Shown: in pieces, positions 11,693 to 23,225 of the stretch
Layout: each line of letters starts with the position of its first letter
How positions within the stretch are numbered: the stretch's first letter is position 1
Source: Parietaria judaica
Lineage: Eukaryota > Streptophyta > Magnoliopsida > Rosales > Urticaceae
Assembly: GCA_954871525.1 (NCBI GenBank)
Contig: OX940865.1
Span: forward strand, 2,170,001 to 2,234,000
DNA length: 64,000 nucleotides
Reading direction: 5' to 3'
Notes under the pieces: model-generated
The model's database searches: none
What the model saw: the letters and a program-made list of their open reading frames with translations, nothing else
What the model was told of the DNA's origin: nothing
Translations under genes and position numbers: made by a program

Positions 11693-13550
11693 ATAGTTCA
11701 AGGATAAATAATTACGTAATTTAATTAATGGGTTTAAAGAACGAATTATTTGATGAATAAATTAATAATTAAAATTGAAATTTATTTCTAGATATTTTAA
11801 TATTATTTTAAAATTAGATTATTTCCCGACCCGAAAAATCGGACCGGAAAAGTGGCCGAGCTGCTGGGCGTAGCCCAGCCCGTGGCAAGGTTGACCAGGG
11901 GCTGCCGCTGCAGCCCCAGGGTCAAAACCCTAGATGCCACGGGCCAGGCCCGTGGCAAAGCCCAAGCCAGGGCGAGGCCCAGGGCGAAGCCCTTGCGGGT
12001 TGCCCTGGCGAGCAGCGCCTGGGCCTCGCGCACTGGCCTGCGGCCAACGCTGCTTGGCACTGGAATGGGCCTGCGGGCCCAGCGTGAAGCGGGCGCTGTC
12101 CTGGCCTTCCCGAAGGACTGGGCAAGGCTCCCCTGGGGACATAGGGCCGGGCTTTGGCCCGGAGGGCCCACGTACATAATTTTAATAATGGGTCAGAATT
12201 TATTCCGACCCGGTTCCCTAGAAATAATTAAATATTAATTATTATTGAAATTAAATAATTATGAATTAAATTAATTATGATTAATTAATTGATAAATAAA
12301 ATATGGTTGTTATTTATTGATAAATAACATTGACTTATTTTATATAATTCATAAAATTAAATATGGATATTATTTAGTGAATAAATAATATTGTCTTATT
12401 TAATGATAAAATATGGATGATAATTCTTAGGAATGATATCATTGACTTATTTTAAAATTTCATGAATAATTATATGGAAGCCATGGAATGATTTAATGAT
12501 TATTCTTGGGAGAATGGGAATTATTAAAATCTAATTAAATATATTCATCATAGATGTAATTTGTTATAACCTATTTTCATAACCCGTAAACATAGTGTCT
12601 ATGTTTGGATCATTATTAATATGTCATTTTAGGATAGATATAAATAATAAAGAGTAAATGTAAATGTGTTTATCATGAGTCGGAAAAATTTCATCCGTAC
12701 AATCTTGCCTAAGGAAGAAGGAATCAAAAGTGGGACCGGTTCACCATCCACTTCTGGGTGACCGGTTAGGACCCCTCCCATCGACCTGGAGAGCGTACGA
12801 ATTGATCTATCACTACCGACAAAATAATAAACACAATAAAGGGGCTTATTTAATTACGTGTCGTAATAAATAAAGCCAAAATATAAACCTTTAATGTGTC
12901 ATTAATAGTTTATATATTAAGTTTTTAAAACTTAGTAAAAGAAAGAAAAACGTTATTTCCTAAAAACAATGGCAAGTATAGAATAATTCAAAGGTCTCCA
13001 TTATTACTAACACAAGGTTTGCTGACCACACCGCCTCGAGTCACCCTAGTGTGTCCATTCCCTAAGGAAGGTGTGCTTGTGGAAGGTTTGACACCGTGAT
13101 AGTTCCAAAAGAATATGGGGATGGAGGAATCTTGGAAATGGACCGCGAGTCACCCTAGTGTGACCATTCCCTAAAAACGACGTTTCCAAGAGGATCCCAA
13201 GAACAAAAAATAATGGGTTAAGCTTGCACGAAAGTTGGAGCTTCCCGACCGTCTATGGTGATAGTTAATAATCATAGAGAACTTGGTGGTTCTTGTTATG
13301 AATATTAATTAAGTTTATGACTAAAACTTAGTTTAACCAAACTACACGGTTGATACCGCGAGTCACCCTAGAGTGACCATGCCACTAAGGACGGCAACGA
13401 CGTGTACAGTCGGTTAAATTATCACGAAATAGTTAAAGGGTTTATTTAACGTTTTTGCCCAGAACATGTTTGCATCATGTAACTATTTCAAATAAAATAT
13501 TTTTTCTAAAAAATTCTACCTATAATAAAGTTTAATAAGTTTCTTTTTCA
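11693..13550 (+). other. Long Copia leader with a GC-rich island and repeats
   Basis: An 1.86-kb untranslated leader separates the primer site from gag. Most is AT-rich. 11850-12180 is an abrupt GC-rich island with strong hairpins, for example GCCACGGGC-CAG-GCCCGTGGC at about 11935-11956 and a near-perfect palindrome at about 11894-11926. The open frames across the island on both strands overlap one another and look like products of composition. Three copies of a 40-bp motif occur near the gag end. Confidence 0.7.
13031..13395 (+). repeat. Three copies of a 40-bp leader motif
   Basis: Copies at 13031-13070, 13143-13180 and 13356-13395 share CGAGTCACCCTAG, GTG(A/T)CCAT and C(C/A)CTAA. They are irregularly spaced in the leader upstream of gag, where packaging signals of LTR retroelements usually lie. 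That function is an inference. Confidence 0.75.
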
Positions 13551-14399
13551 ATGCCAGTTAAAATGTCCAATCCTATCATGTCACTGCTTTCGAACAACAC
13601 TCTCACCGGAAGTAACTTTCCAAAATGGAAGAGCAACATTAACATTGTCTTGATCAGTGAAAACATACGTTTTGTTCTCACTGATGAATGTCCCCCTTCA
13701 CCGGCTGCTAACAGCGCCAAAGGTGTAAAGGAACTCTATGACTCTTGGATTCATGCAAACAATCGTGCTAAGGCATATATGCTGGCTAGCATGTCTGATT
13801 CACTGAGAGTCAAGCTAGAGGAAAAGGACGCTGCTTATGATATCATGGAATCTCTTCAAGGTATGTATGGAAAGCAGTCTGAGCAAGCTCAACATGAAGC
13901 GACTCGTCGCTACATGAATGCCAAAATGAAACCAGGGACATATGTTCGTGACCATGTCATGAGTATGACCAATTGGTTCAATGAGGCTGAGCTGCATGGG
14001 GCCGTGGTGGATGAGAAACCTCAGATCAGCATCATTCTTAACTCGCTGTCACCCGAGTTCGTTCCATTCACCAGCAACTACATTATGAACAAACTTAAAT
14101 ATGGTTTGACATAGTTGATTAATGAGTTGCAAACCTTTGAGGACATCTCGGGTTTGGTCAAGAAGAAATCTGAATTGAACGTGATGTTCAAGAAAGGCTC
14201 TTCTTCCAAAAACTCGATGATGAAGAAAAGGCCCGGTCCTAAGAAGAAATGGGGGAAGAATTTCCAGCCAAAGACAGAAAGCAAGAAAGCTGCTCAGAAA
14301 GGAAAATGCTTCCTTTGCAAGGAAACGGGACATTGGAAAAGAGATTGTCCCAAGTTCCAAAATGAAAAGAAGAATGAAACCGGTGAGTGTCTCACCTGA
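13551..14399 (+). pseudogene. Copia gag with CCHC zinc knuckle
   Basis: Gag forms the virus-like particle and packages the RNA. The frame starts at ATG 13551 with a typical Copia gag N terminus (LTGSNFPKWK, then helical repeats including LEEKDAAYDIMESLQ). It is broken by a single in-frame TAG at 14112-14114 and continues in the same frame. The basic C-terminal part carries a CCHC knuckle, C-x2-C-x4-H-x4-C, at about 14308-14349. The frame ends at TGA 14397-14399, with no protease after it. Translation initiation at 13551 or at the ATG four codons later is equally possible. Confidence 0.92.
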
Positions 14400-14839
14400 T
14401 AAGTTACTTATCACACATTTGTTTTAGAAAGTCTTTTCTCCAAAGATCTAAAACTGGAACATGTGACATTCTTTGTTTTTCAGGAGCAGCTAAGGAGTGA
14501 TTGCCGGAAGTTGTCCGAGAGTCTCGGAGATACATTTTGGCGCAATAAAGAAACTCTTTTTATTTATTTACTCATTTGTTTATTGTAAGGATCTCATGAA
14601 AGGCGATTTGAAAACCTTTCATTTTTCAATTTTTAGTAAAATTTATCTTTGATCCCATGCAATGTTGAGTAAATATCTGAGTTCTTTTGTCAAAAGGGGT
14701 TGATCATAATAATGACAAACTCTTTGAAGGAAATTAAAGACAAATGCAAAATTAATTGTTGAACCAAGTGACATGATGTCACAAGTATAAGATAACAGTG
14801 TCTGTTATCTAAGAGAGTGCCGAAACCACGGTCCCAAAT
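14400..14839 (+). other. Copia internal region where protease and integrase are missing
   Basis: This non-coding stretch connects gag with the middle of pol. In intact Copia elements about 2 kb of protease and integrase sequence lies here. No HHCC or DDE motif is visible in any frame. Confidence 0.75.
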
Positions 14840-16523
14840 CAGAACCAAGGGGTACTCAGACGTAGTGGGAGGTTCAAAAGACCTGATGAGCGCTACGAGC
14901 ACACCCAGTTGGAATTTCACCTAGCTGTCACAGACACTAGTGTTGAAGATCCCATAGACTACAAGCAAGCTATGGTGGATCCTGATAAGGGAGAATGGCA
15001 GGAAGCCATGAACCAAGAAATAGAATCAACGGATTCTAATGAAGTCTGGGAACTTGTAGACTTACCGGATGGTTTCAAAACCATTGGCTGTAAGTGGGTA
15101 TACAAGCGAAAGAGAGGAATGGACAGGAAGGTTGAAACCTTCAAGGCTAGACTAGTGGCAAAGGGTTTTACCCAGAGGGAAGGTATTGATTTCGATAAGA
15201 CCTTCGCTCCAGTCGCTAAGTACAAGTCCATCCGGATTCTCATGGCCATAGCCTATAGTCTCAATTATGAGATTTGGCAGATGGACGTCAAAACCGCCTT
15301 CCTGAACGGGTACATTGACGAAAACATCTATATGGACCAACCAGAAGGGTTCGTGCAACAGGGTCAAGAAGGGAAAGTTTGCAGATTACTTAAATCCATC
15401 TATGGATTGAAGCAAGCTTCCAGATCCTAGAATCTGAGGTTCGATGAAACCATCAAAACCTATGGATTCATTCAAAATGTCACTGAGGCCTGCATCTAAA
15501 AAATCAATGACGAAACCGTGGAAATTTTTCTTGTTCTGTACGTCGACGATATTCTTCTCATTGGAAACAGTGTGAAGAAGCTATCGAACGTAAAAGCGTG
15601 GCTATCTACGCAATTCCAAATGAAGGACATGGGAGAAGCCAGTTATGTTCTTGGGATCCGTATCTTCAGGGATCGCAACAACAGGCTTCTGGCCTTATCG
15701 CAAGCAACTTACATTGATAAGGTGCTTGAACGTTTTGCAATGGCAAACTCCAAGGGAGGTAATTAACCGACCAGACATGGAGTGTTCCTTAGCAGGAAAC
15801 AATGCCCAACTTCTCCGGAAGAGCAAGATGTGATGAGGCGAATACCCTATGCTTCAGCAGTGAAAAGTCTGATGTACGCTATGCAGTGTACTAGGTAAGA
15901 CATCTGTTACGCTGTGGGAATTGTTAGCAGATACCAATCCGACCCTGGTATGGCTCACTGGACAGCAGTGAAGAACATTCTCAAGTATCTTCGGAGAACA
16001 AGAAACTATATGTTAGTGTTTTCAGGATCAGAACTGAATCCACTAGGATACACTGATTCAGACTTTATGTCTGATAGAGACGCGAGAAAATCGACGTCAG
16101 GAGCAGTGTACACCCTTGTTGGTGGAGCGATATTCTGGAGAAGCGTAAAGCAATCCTGTATCGCAGATTCCACAGTGGAAGCTGAATACGTGGCAGCTTG
16201 TGAGGTACCAAAGAATCAGTTTGGCTCAAGAATTTCTAATAGAGTTGGGAGTTGTTCCAGATGTAGATGGGCCCCAAACACTATACTGTGAAAACAGTGG
16301 TGCGGTGGCAAATTCTAACGAGCCCAGAGACCATAACAAGGCAAAACATATAGAACGCAAGTACCATCTCATTAGAGAAATAGTGCGTCGTGGCGACGTG
16401 AGGGTTGTGAAAATAGTCTCGGAAGACAATCTGGCTGATCCATTCACCAAGACGTTGCCAGAGAAAATATTCAGGAGGCATCTGGAAAGTATGGGTTTGA
16501 GAGACATGGGTCATCTTATTTAA
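14840..16523 (+). pseudogene. Copia reverse transcriptase and RNase H remnant
   Basis: Coding similarity starts with a basic RRSGR-type linker near 14860. It runs through the RVT_2 reverse transcriptase (WVYKRKR, RLVAKGFTQREGIDF, FAPVAK, MDVKTAFLNG, QPEGF, SIYGLKQAS), with YVDD at 15539-15550, then RNase H (GYTDSDF, KSTSG, STVEAEYVA, TLYCENSGAVANS, KHIERKYHLIRE, ADPFTK). Stops and shifts: TAG at 15428-15430 where Trp is expected, TAA at 15496-15498, a stop at 15764-15766, and frame changes between about 15766 and 15914 and near 16200. The final frame ends at TAA 16521-16523, just before the polypurine tract. Confidence 0.93.
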
Positions 16524-16525
16524 TT

Positions 16526-16538
16526 ACAAGTGGGAGAT
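16526..16538 (+). promoter_or_regulatory. Copia polypurine tract
   Basis: ACAAGTGGGAGAT lies directly against the 3' LTR start at 16539. AAGTGGGAGAT is the usual plus-strand primer form in plant Copia elements. Confidence 0.9.
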
Positions 16539-19271
16539 TGTTGGACATATGTGTCCTTAAACAAGATATTTTATCCATTTGTAAAAGATTATGACAATTC
16601 GTTGAATAAAGATGATGCTTATTATGATAATCTTATTATAGTTTCTGGTAGAGTAAAATAAAATGTTTGATTCCTTAGTTCATGAAGGATGCAATTATGT
16701 TATTATTATCACAACAGAGTCAATGTGAGGAAGAATTAATAATCATAATAAATGAACTTAAAATGTCTGTGACCTGATCAACTGGGTGGGAGCCCATTAA
16801 TCGTATAAGGTCATTAATGTGACTAAGTGATAATCCTATTCTGGATTTTGTGTGTGTCACACTCACTAGAAATGCATTAAGTATGAAATGTCTTCATACT
16901 GGACTGGACCTGACTTAAAACTCCGGAAGTTACCATATAAGACCGTCACTGATAACTTGGAGTTGAGTCACTAGTAGATGATCAAATGGATATTCAATAT
17001 AAGTCTTGAGTGATCTTGAGTCCAAGCTGCTGGCTTGATTGTTCTTTGATTTAACCGTTAAAGAATACAAAATATTACCGCTGTTCCCAACACTATTATT
17101 TAGGGAACATGATAGTCAGCAGTAAGGGTAGCTTGGTCATACACATGGGCATCACATAGCTCTCTTAAGAGTGATGATGATTCCCTTGATTGTCGGTGGT
17201 GAGAAGTGAGAGATACCCGTGCGCAACTTATGAATCGAAAACCATAAGTGGGTTACTCATAATATTACTGACTGAGTCAAGGATGAAAATGCAATGAGGG
17301 GCATAACGGTAGAAACCGCCTGCTCGTTTGTGAATCATCAAGTGAAAGATCAATAACCCGAATTTGATTGTATCAATTGACACCCTGCTATTCTAAAGGG
17401 AATAATATATACCGTATCACTAAAGAGTGCAGCCTCGCGTCTATAGTGGAATCACTTCGAGGTTTGACGAACAACTAGCAGTTCGTTGGAGCTTAAGTGA
17501 TACGGGTCCATGGTCCCCAGGATAGCTCCGTAACGGATGATACGTACGTGATTAAAATACATTCTGGATAATGTTTAATCATTTGGCTTGACTTATAAAA
17601 CTGAAAGGTCTGTGGCAGACATCAGATAGTTTTATCGTTGGCGTGGCAAAAGTATCATATTTTGGTACACGAAATTAACTGATAAAAGAAAGTTAGAATT
17701 TAGATTTTATATCAGCACCATGTTGTTGGAAATTAAATTCTAAGAAGCTTTGTTTTTTGAACCAAGTCATTTCGACTTACGGTTAGTGATTTATGGATTT
17801 TCTAAGTTTATGATCGGTTCAATAAACTTTGAAATTAAATCACATGTCACGAATTTAAATGATGGTGTGGCACCATGACATTTTTATGTGTGATATTGAG
17901 ATCAGGATTTATTAATATAATTTAATTATTTGGATTTAATTATTAATATCTTATTAATAATTAATTAATAATTAATAGATTTATATTAATAAATAAAAAT
18001 ATATATTTATATATATTAATATGTGTAAATTCGAATTAGGGTTTTGACATATGAAACCCTAGTTAAATTCGAATGACATGATTTGGTATTTCAATATTTG
18101 CGGCATAAGTACCAAATGTAGTGGTATTTTGGCAAATCCCTAAAATCAATATTATCCATTGGATCGGTTATGATTTAATATCAACCGTTGGATTAGGATA
18201 TTGATAAATTCGAAATTAATGACTTGGTGACCAAGTTCTATTTTTCGAATTTGATTAATTAAATGTATCCGTTAGATCGGTCTAAGATTTAATCTTTACC
18301 GTCGGATTAAAAAATTAATTAATTATATATATCTATATATATTCGAATTATGGTTTAAGGATAAATTCGAAATTGTTTTTTAATAAATCTTTTTATCCTA
18401 AACTAATTTGATCCATTAGATCGGTTTAAAGATTTATCTCAACCGTTGGATCTAGATAATAATCATTCGAATTATATATATTTATATATTATAATTCGAA
18501 TTTTATGATGATAAGAAGATAAGATTGGATTTTTGATTTATCTAAATCTTTCTTATTTAATTAAATCCCTAATTAGTTATATCCATTGGATTTAGATGAG
18601 ATTAAATCTGGACCATTGGATTAAGATAATTAATTATATTTAATTAATAGAATTCGAAATTATGGAGGGAAAATCTCCAATTCGGTTACGGTTTTGAGCC
18701 TATAAATAGGAGGCTCATTCTACACATTTTCACACCTTTCCCCAGAGAAAAATTCGAATTCTCCCTCTTCCTCAGGGTCTGCGAATTTTCTCTCTGATCT
18801 CTTTCTTCTAGTTCGGCTTAGGAGACTATTTCTCCGGAAGCTTAAAAAGAACCATCAGTTAAGATTTTGCGACGGAGTCTGCCGGCGAAGCCCACGCTTC
18901 GGTACGAGGATTCCAGGAGAATATCCCGGAAGATCACGGGAGTTTCCCTCAGCACCGGCGGAGCCCTGCCCGATTCAGAGCGCGCAGCCGGAAATCGTCA
19001 AAGGAGGTACGGCCTTATGCATTGGGTTAGTAAATGCAAACATTTACTGCTTTCTATTTATTTTCTATTATGACTAGTTTATTAATATGATTTATGAATA
19101 TTAAATTACATCATATTTATCAGATCTTGGGATATGGTCATTATCCGATATTCGGACCGTTGTACGGATAACAAGTTTTTCCGCTTTAAAATAATTTTTT
19201 AGATGTTACCCGGACGGTTCGGAGGTATAAATCGTGATAATTTTACGGAATCCGAGACGTGATTTCCAACA
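16539..19271 (+). repeat. Copia 3' LTR (2733 bp)
   Basis: This is the full-length LTR of the pair, starting TGTTGGACAT and ending TTTCCAACA. A TATAAATAG box is at 18701-18709. Four quasi-palindromic modules of about 41 bp lie upstream of the TATA box at 18154-18193, 18267-18307, 18411-18451 and 18581-18621. Each opens ATCC(A/G)TT(A/G)GAT and closes CC(G/A)T(T/C)GGAT. At 2.7 kb this is long for a Copia LTR. Confidence 0.95.
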
Positions 19272-19276
19272 GTAAG

Positions 19277-21579
19277 TCAGTTTACTCGTCGGGGAATGTG
19301 AAGGTGTTGGGCTTTTGGGGCTCGGATCATAGAGCGATTCTCATCAACACGGGTTCGGACCTGATGGTGCACAATCCCAACTCTCACGTGGGGAGGAGAT
19401 GGGCCTTTGAGCCGAGTTGGCTCTTAAACGACGGATGCGCCGAGGTGGTCCGTGATGCGTGGGGCTCGGGTGGGACTAAGCAAGCCTCTAAAGGGTGTGC
19501 GGCAATCCTCGGGAAGTGTCAAAAAGCCCTCCGCGTATGGGCAAGCATGACCTTCGGCAACCGGGAAAAGAGAATCAAAGCGCTCACGGAGCGGATTGAG
19601 CATCTTCACAAAGCAGATTTTACTCCGGAAATTAGAGCCGATTTGAGGTCCTTGAACGAGGAACGAGATTCCCTCCTCATGGTAGAAGAGTATCGTTGGA
19701 AGCAACAGGCGAGGGCTGATTGGTTACGCGGAGGGGATAGGAACACAGCTTACTTCCACGCTCGTGCCACGCGTCGGAGGACGCAAAACCAAATCCGAGG
19801 TATCTTGAACGAGAGTGGGGATTGGGTGACATCGGAGAAGGATGTTCGAGAAGTGCTCGACAAATACTTCTCGAAAATCTGCTCTTCGAACGGTGCCTAG
19901 GAGAGGGATTTCAGCTTGATCACGACGGAGGACGTTGTTTCTATCTCGGCAGGGCAACGGGAGATCACCGAGGAGAGGTTCACCGCGGACGAGATCAATG
20001 TCGCCCTCTCCTCGATGGGCCCTCAGAAGGCGCCGGGCCCCGACGGCTTCCACGCCGTTTCTTCCAAAAACTTTGGGGGACCGTGGGGCCGACGATTCAG
20101 GAAGAGTGCTTGGATGTTCTCAACGGGCGGAAGAGTATGAGAGCATGGAACGCCACCAACATCGTGCTCCTGCCGAAAGTGAAGAACCCAAGGAGAGTAC
20201 AAGACTTCTGACCGATTAGTTTGTGCAACGTGCTTCTCAAGCTCGTATCCAAAGTGGTCGCTAACCGGATAAAAGGCGCCCTCGCCTCCGTCATCTCGGA
20301 AGCTCAAAGCTCTTTTGTTCCCGGACGCCTGATTATGGACAATGCCGCCATTGCCTACGAGCTTCTTCATTCTATTCGGCAAATCCGCCATCAAAAGAAG
20401 GGGGTGATGGCCTTAAAGCTCGATATGAGAAAAGCTTACGATCGGGTAGAATGGGGGTTCGTGGAAGCAATGTTGCATCGGATGGGGTTCAGGCCACGAA
20501 TCCTAGCCGTTGTACGGGATTGCATGTCGACTCCGGTCTTCTCTGTCGTCCTCAACGAAAGAACCGGAAACTCTTTCTCACCGACTCGCAGACTCCGACA
20601 AGGCTGCCCTTTGTCGCCGTACCTCTTCCTAGTTTGTGCGGAGGGCCTTTCCGCGCTCTTTCGGGGGCAAGAGAGATATGGAATCTTACGCGGTTTTGCG
20701 TGCCGGCGGGAAGCCCTGTCGGTGACACATCTTCTCTTCGCGGACAATTGCATCATCTTTGGGGAGGCGAGTGTCGGGTCCGGCCAAGCTATTAGCGGGG
20801 TCCTCAAAGTCTACGAGAAGGGGACGAGAAAAACCGTAAACGCGGAGAAATCCATGGTGAGCTTTTCACGAAATGTGGCCGAGGCACATGCAAATCCATC
20901 TATCTCACAGGTGCTTGGTATGCGGGCCGTTCCGGACCTCGAGTATTACCTCGGGCTTCCGGTACATGTCGGGCAAAACAAGTGCGCATTTTTTAGCAAG
21001 ATGACGAGTCGGGTCAAGAAGCATCTTGGGATATGGAAAGCGAAGCTCTTCTTGGCCGGGGGACGGGAAGTCTTGATCAAATCAGTGGTGCAAGCCATCC
21101 ATACCTATCTCATGAGTCTTTTCCGGCTCCCTGTCCGCACCATCAAAGATCTTCACGCTACTACCGCTCGGTTTTGGTGGGGCGGGTCGGAGGAGTCGAG
21201 AAAGATTCATTGGCGGAGATGGGAGGTTCTCACAAAGCTGAAAGGGGAAGGTGGTTTGGGCTTCAAGGACATGGGTGATTTAAACCGGGCCCTCATAGCA
21301 CGGCTTTCGTGGCGGATCATCCAAAACCCTGGTTGTCTCTTAGCGCCAATTTTAAAAGCTAAGTACTACCCCGACACATCGATTCTCAACTTCAAATGCA
21401 AGGGACGCCCCTCGTTCCTTGCTAGAGTATGTGTTGGGGACGGGACTTGCTTAAACGTGGCACGAGATGGCAAATTGGGGATGGCAACGTTTGGGTTCAT
21501 GACCAACCTTGGATCCCACAGCCCGGGGCTTTCTTCACCACCTCGGAGGCCCCGGACGATGGGTATCCGTGGCGGGTAG
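19277..21579 (+). pseudogene. LINE ORF2 central part: end of endonuclease and reverse transcriptase
   Basis: The frame resumes with the last endonuclease segment (GSDHRAI), passes a linker and enters the reverse transcriptase (KAPGPDGFHA near 20030, PISL, KAYDR near 20435, RQGCPLSPYLF near 20600). Lesions seen: an in-frame TAG at 19898-19900, a frameshift near 20062, and TGA at 20209-20211 where the family has Arg (CGA to TGA). The catalytic FADD box reads FADN, with AAT at 20746-20748, so the second catalytic Asp is lost through G to A. The frame shifts again near 21430-21480 into the next segment. This enzyme cannot be active. Confidence 0.92.
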
Positions 21580-22775
21580 CCAATCTTGTCTCCCACGACC
21601 ATTGGGACCTATCTCGGGATGAGGCCCTCTTAAACACCTATGATGCGGAGGCCGTCTTGAGGATCCCAGTGGGGAAGGGTCCAGATCGCCTTGTTTGGCA
21701 CCACGAAGACAATGGGATCTACTCGGTGCGGTCTGGTTACCGACTGGCGAGGTCGGAAGCTCGGAGCGAACCTTCGGGCTCAGGAAAGGGAGAGTCGAAT
21801 TGGTGGAAAGCTTTGTGGGGAACGGCGATCCCCGCGAAAGTGAAACACATGGTGTGGCGCGCATGGTCGGAAGCTCTTCCGACCAATGGGGCACTTCGAA
21901 TTCGAGGGGTAGACGTTCTACCCTTTTGCAACTTTTGCGGGGCGCTCCCAGAGGACGCCTTACATGCCGTTTGGGGGTGTGAGAGGGCCAATGCCATTTG
22001 GGCATCATCGACGATCCACCGATGGGTGGAAAAGACCGGGGAGATTCCGTTTCGGGAATTATGCTACCGGGTGCTTGAGAGTCTTTCCAAACCGCATTTT
22101 GAGCTCTTTTGCGGGCTAATTTGGACGGCGTGATCCGACCGCAACCTTCGTCTCTTCGAGCACCGTGTACGGGCCTCAGAGACTTGGGTGGAAGAAGTCG
22201 ACGGATGGTTCACAAGTTTCAAGCGTTGTGCGCACACGACGGATGACCACCACTCGCCGAGGGAGGTGGTAGCGAGGGCTTTTTCCAGGCCGGTAGCGGG
22301 GAGCCTCAAGCTCAACCTTGATGCGGCATGGGACTGGGAGACGGGACAAGCAGCGGTGGGAGCGGTTGTCCGAGACCACCACTGTCGGGTCATGGGAGTA
22401 TTGGCTTCTTTAGTCGACCATGTCGATTCGGCACTTACCGGAGAGTGCATTGCAATGCGACGAGGGCTTCTCTTTGCTCGCGATCGGGGGTGGAAGATTG
22501 AACATGCCGATACGGATTGCTTACGTGCCTCCCAACTCACCAAGGCACGAGACACATTGGGCTTGCAAGGCCCGATTATTGCGGAGGTGTGGGAGCTCGG
22601 CCGCGAACTAGGCGGGACCGAAGAGTGGACTTGGGTTCCACGGGAATATAACGAGGTGGCCAATGCTTTGGCTAAGAGACGTCTCTCTTCTTTTGTATCG
22701 GACCTTATGTGTCCTTATTGCCCGGAGTGGCTTGTAGCAACGATGTTTAGGGATTTTTCTCCCCAACTTATTTGA
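21429..22775 (+). pseudogene. LINE ORF2 C-terminal part: zf-RVT and RNase H
   Basis: This segment begins after the frameshift and carries the tryptophan-rich zf-RVT region (WWKALWG, KVKHMVWRAW, CNFCGALPEDALHAVWGC). It then has an in-frame TGA at 22131-22133, where a Trp is expected (TGG to TGA). It continues in the same frame into an RVT_3-type RNase H domain: LNLDAAWD with the first catalytic Asp, GECIAMRRGL with Glu, HADTDC with Asp and EYNEVANALAK at the end. An RNase H domain of this kind occurs in some plant L1 lineages and is absent from the LINE at 1-4386. The frame ends at TGA 22773-22775, just before the poly(A). Confidence 0.92.
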
Positions 22776-22933
22776 TTGAATGAAATCAAATTGCTTTAAA
22801 AAAAAATTCTAATTTAGTAATTTATTGGTGTAATCACACATACGTTTCATTAATGAAAAATATATTTGATGAGTATTTCTTCAAATACCGTTACCAAATA
22901 CAATCAATGATTGTTTTGATAGATTCTAATACA

Positions 22934-23186
22934 CAGTACAACCTCTATAAATTAATACTGTTGGGACCGATAAATTTTTTTGTCTTATCGGATTATTAAT
23001 TAACATATAAATTATTAATTTATACATTAATAAAGGAAAAAATATTAAGTAGCTAATAAATATATAAATATCTTACTAAGAAAAAAATCATTTCAATTTA
23101 TTATATCGATAATATTAAAGAGTCAATATTAAAATATCAAGAGAGATTATTATGATTTAGAGATTTTATTAAAGTACCAATGTCAG

Positions 23187-23225
<39 letters not shown>

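Larger units (their letters stand above)
9549..19271 (+). mobile_element. Defective Copia retrotransposon with very long LTRs
   Basis: The element is bounded by GTAAG duplications at 9544-9548 and 19272-19276. Its LTRs start TGTTGGACAT and end TTTCCAACA. Inside are a tRNA-Met type primer site, a long leader, gag, a fused reverse transcriptase/RNase H remnant and a polypurine tract. Protease and integrase are missing. It inserted into the endonuclease domain of the LINE in the same orientation. By eye the LTRs differ at only about 25-30 sites over the first 1.1 kb, so the insertion is fairly young. Because gag has a stop and pol is deleted, it was probably moved by proteins of a related element. 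Confidence 0.96.
8365..22805 (+). mobile_element. L1-type LINE with RNase H, split by a Copia element
   Basis: A 14-bp duplication, ATTCTAATTTAGTA, flanks the unit at 8351-8364 and 22806-22819, right after the short poly(A) at about 22798-22805. This fixes both ends. Without the 9.7-kb Copia insertion the LINE is about 4.7 kb. The first 570 bp hold no recognisable ORF1, so the element is probably 5'-truncated or deleted in ORF1. ORF2 contains endonuclease, reverse transcriptase, zf-RVT and RNase H modules, all broken by later mutations. Confidence 0.95.

Noticed and set aside
11803..12238. Overlapping open frames on both strands in the GC-rich Copia leader
   Set aside because: Frames on both strands are open together, are Pro/Ala/Arg/Gly-rich, and show no domain; GC content alone explains them.
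22064..22663. 199-codon open frame on the minus strand in the LINE
   Set aside because: It is antisense to the RNase H domain of ORF2 and has no motif of its own.
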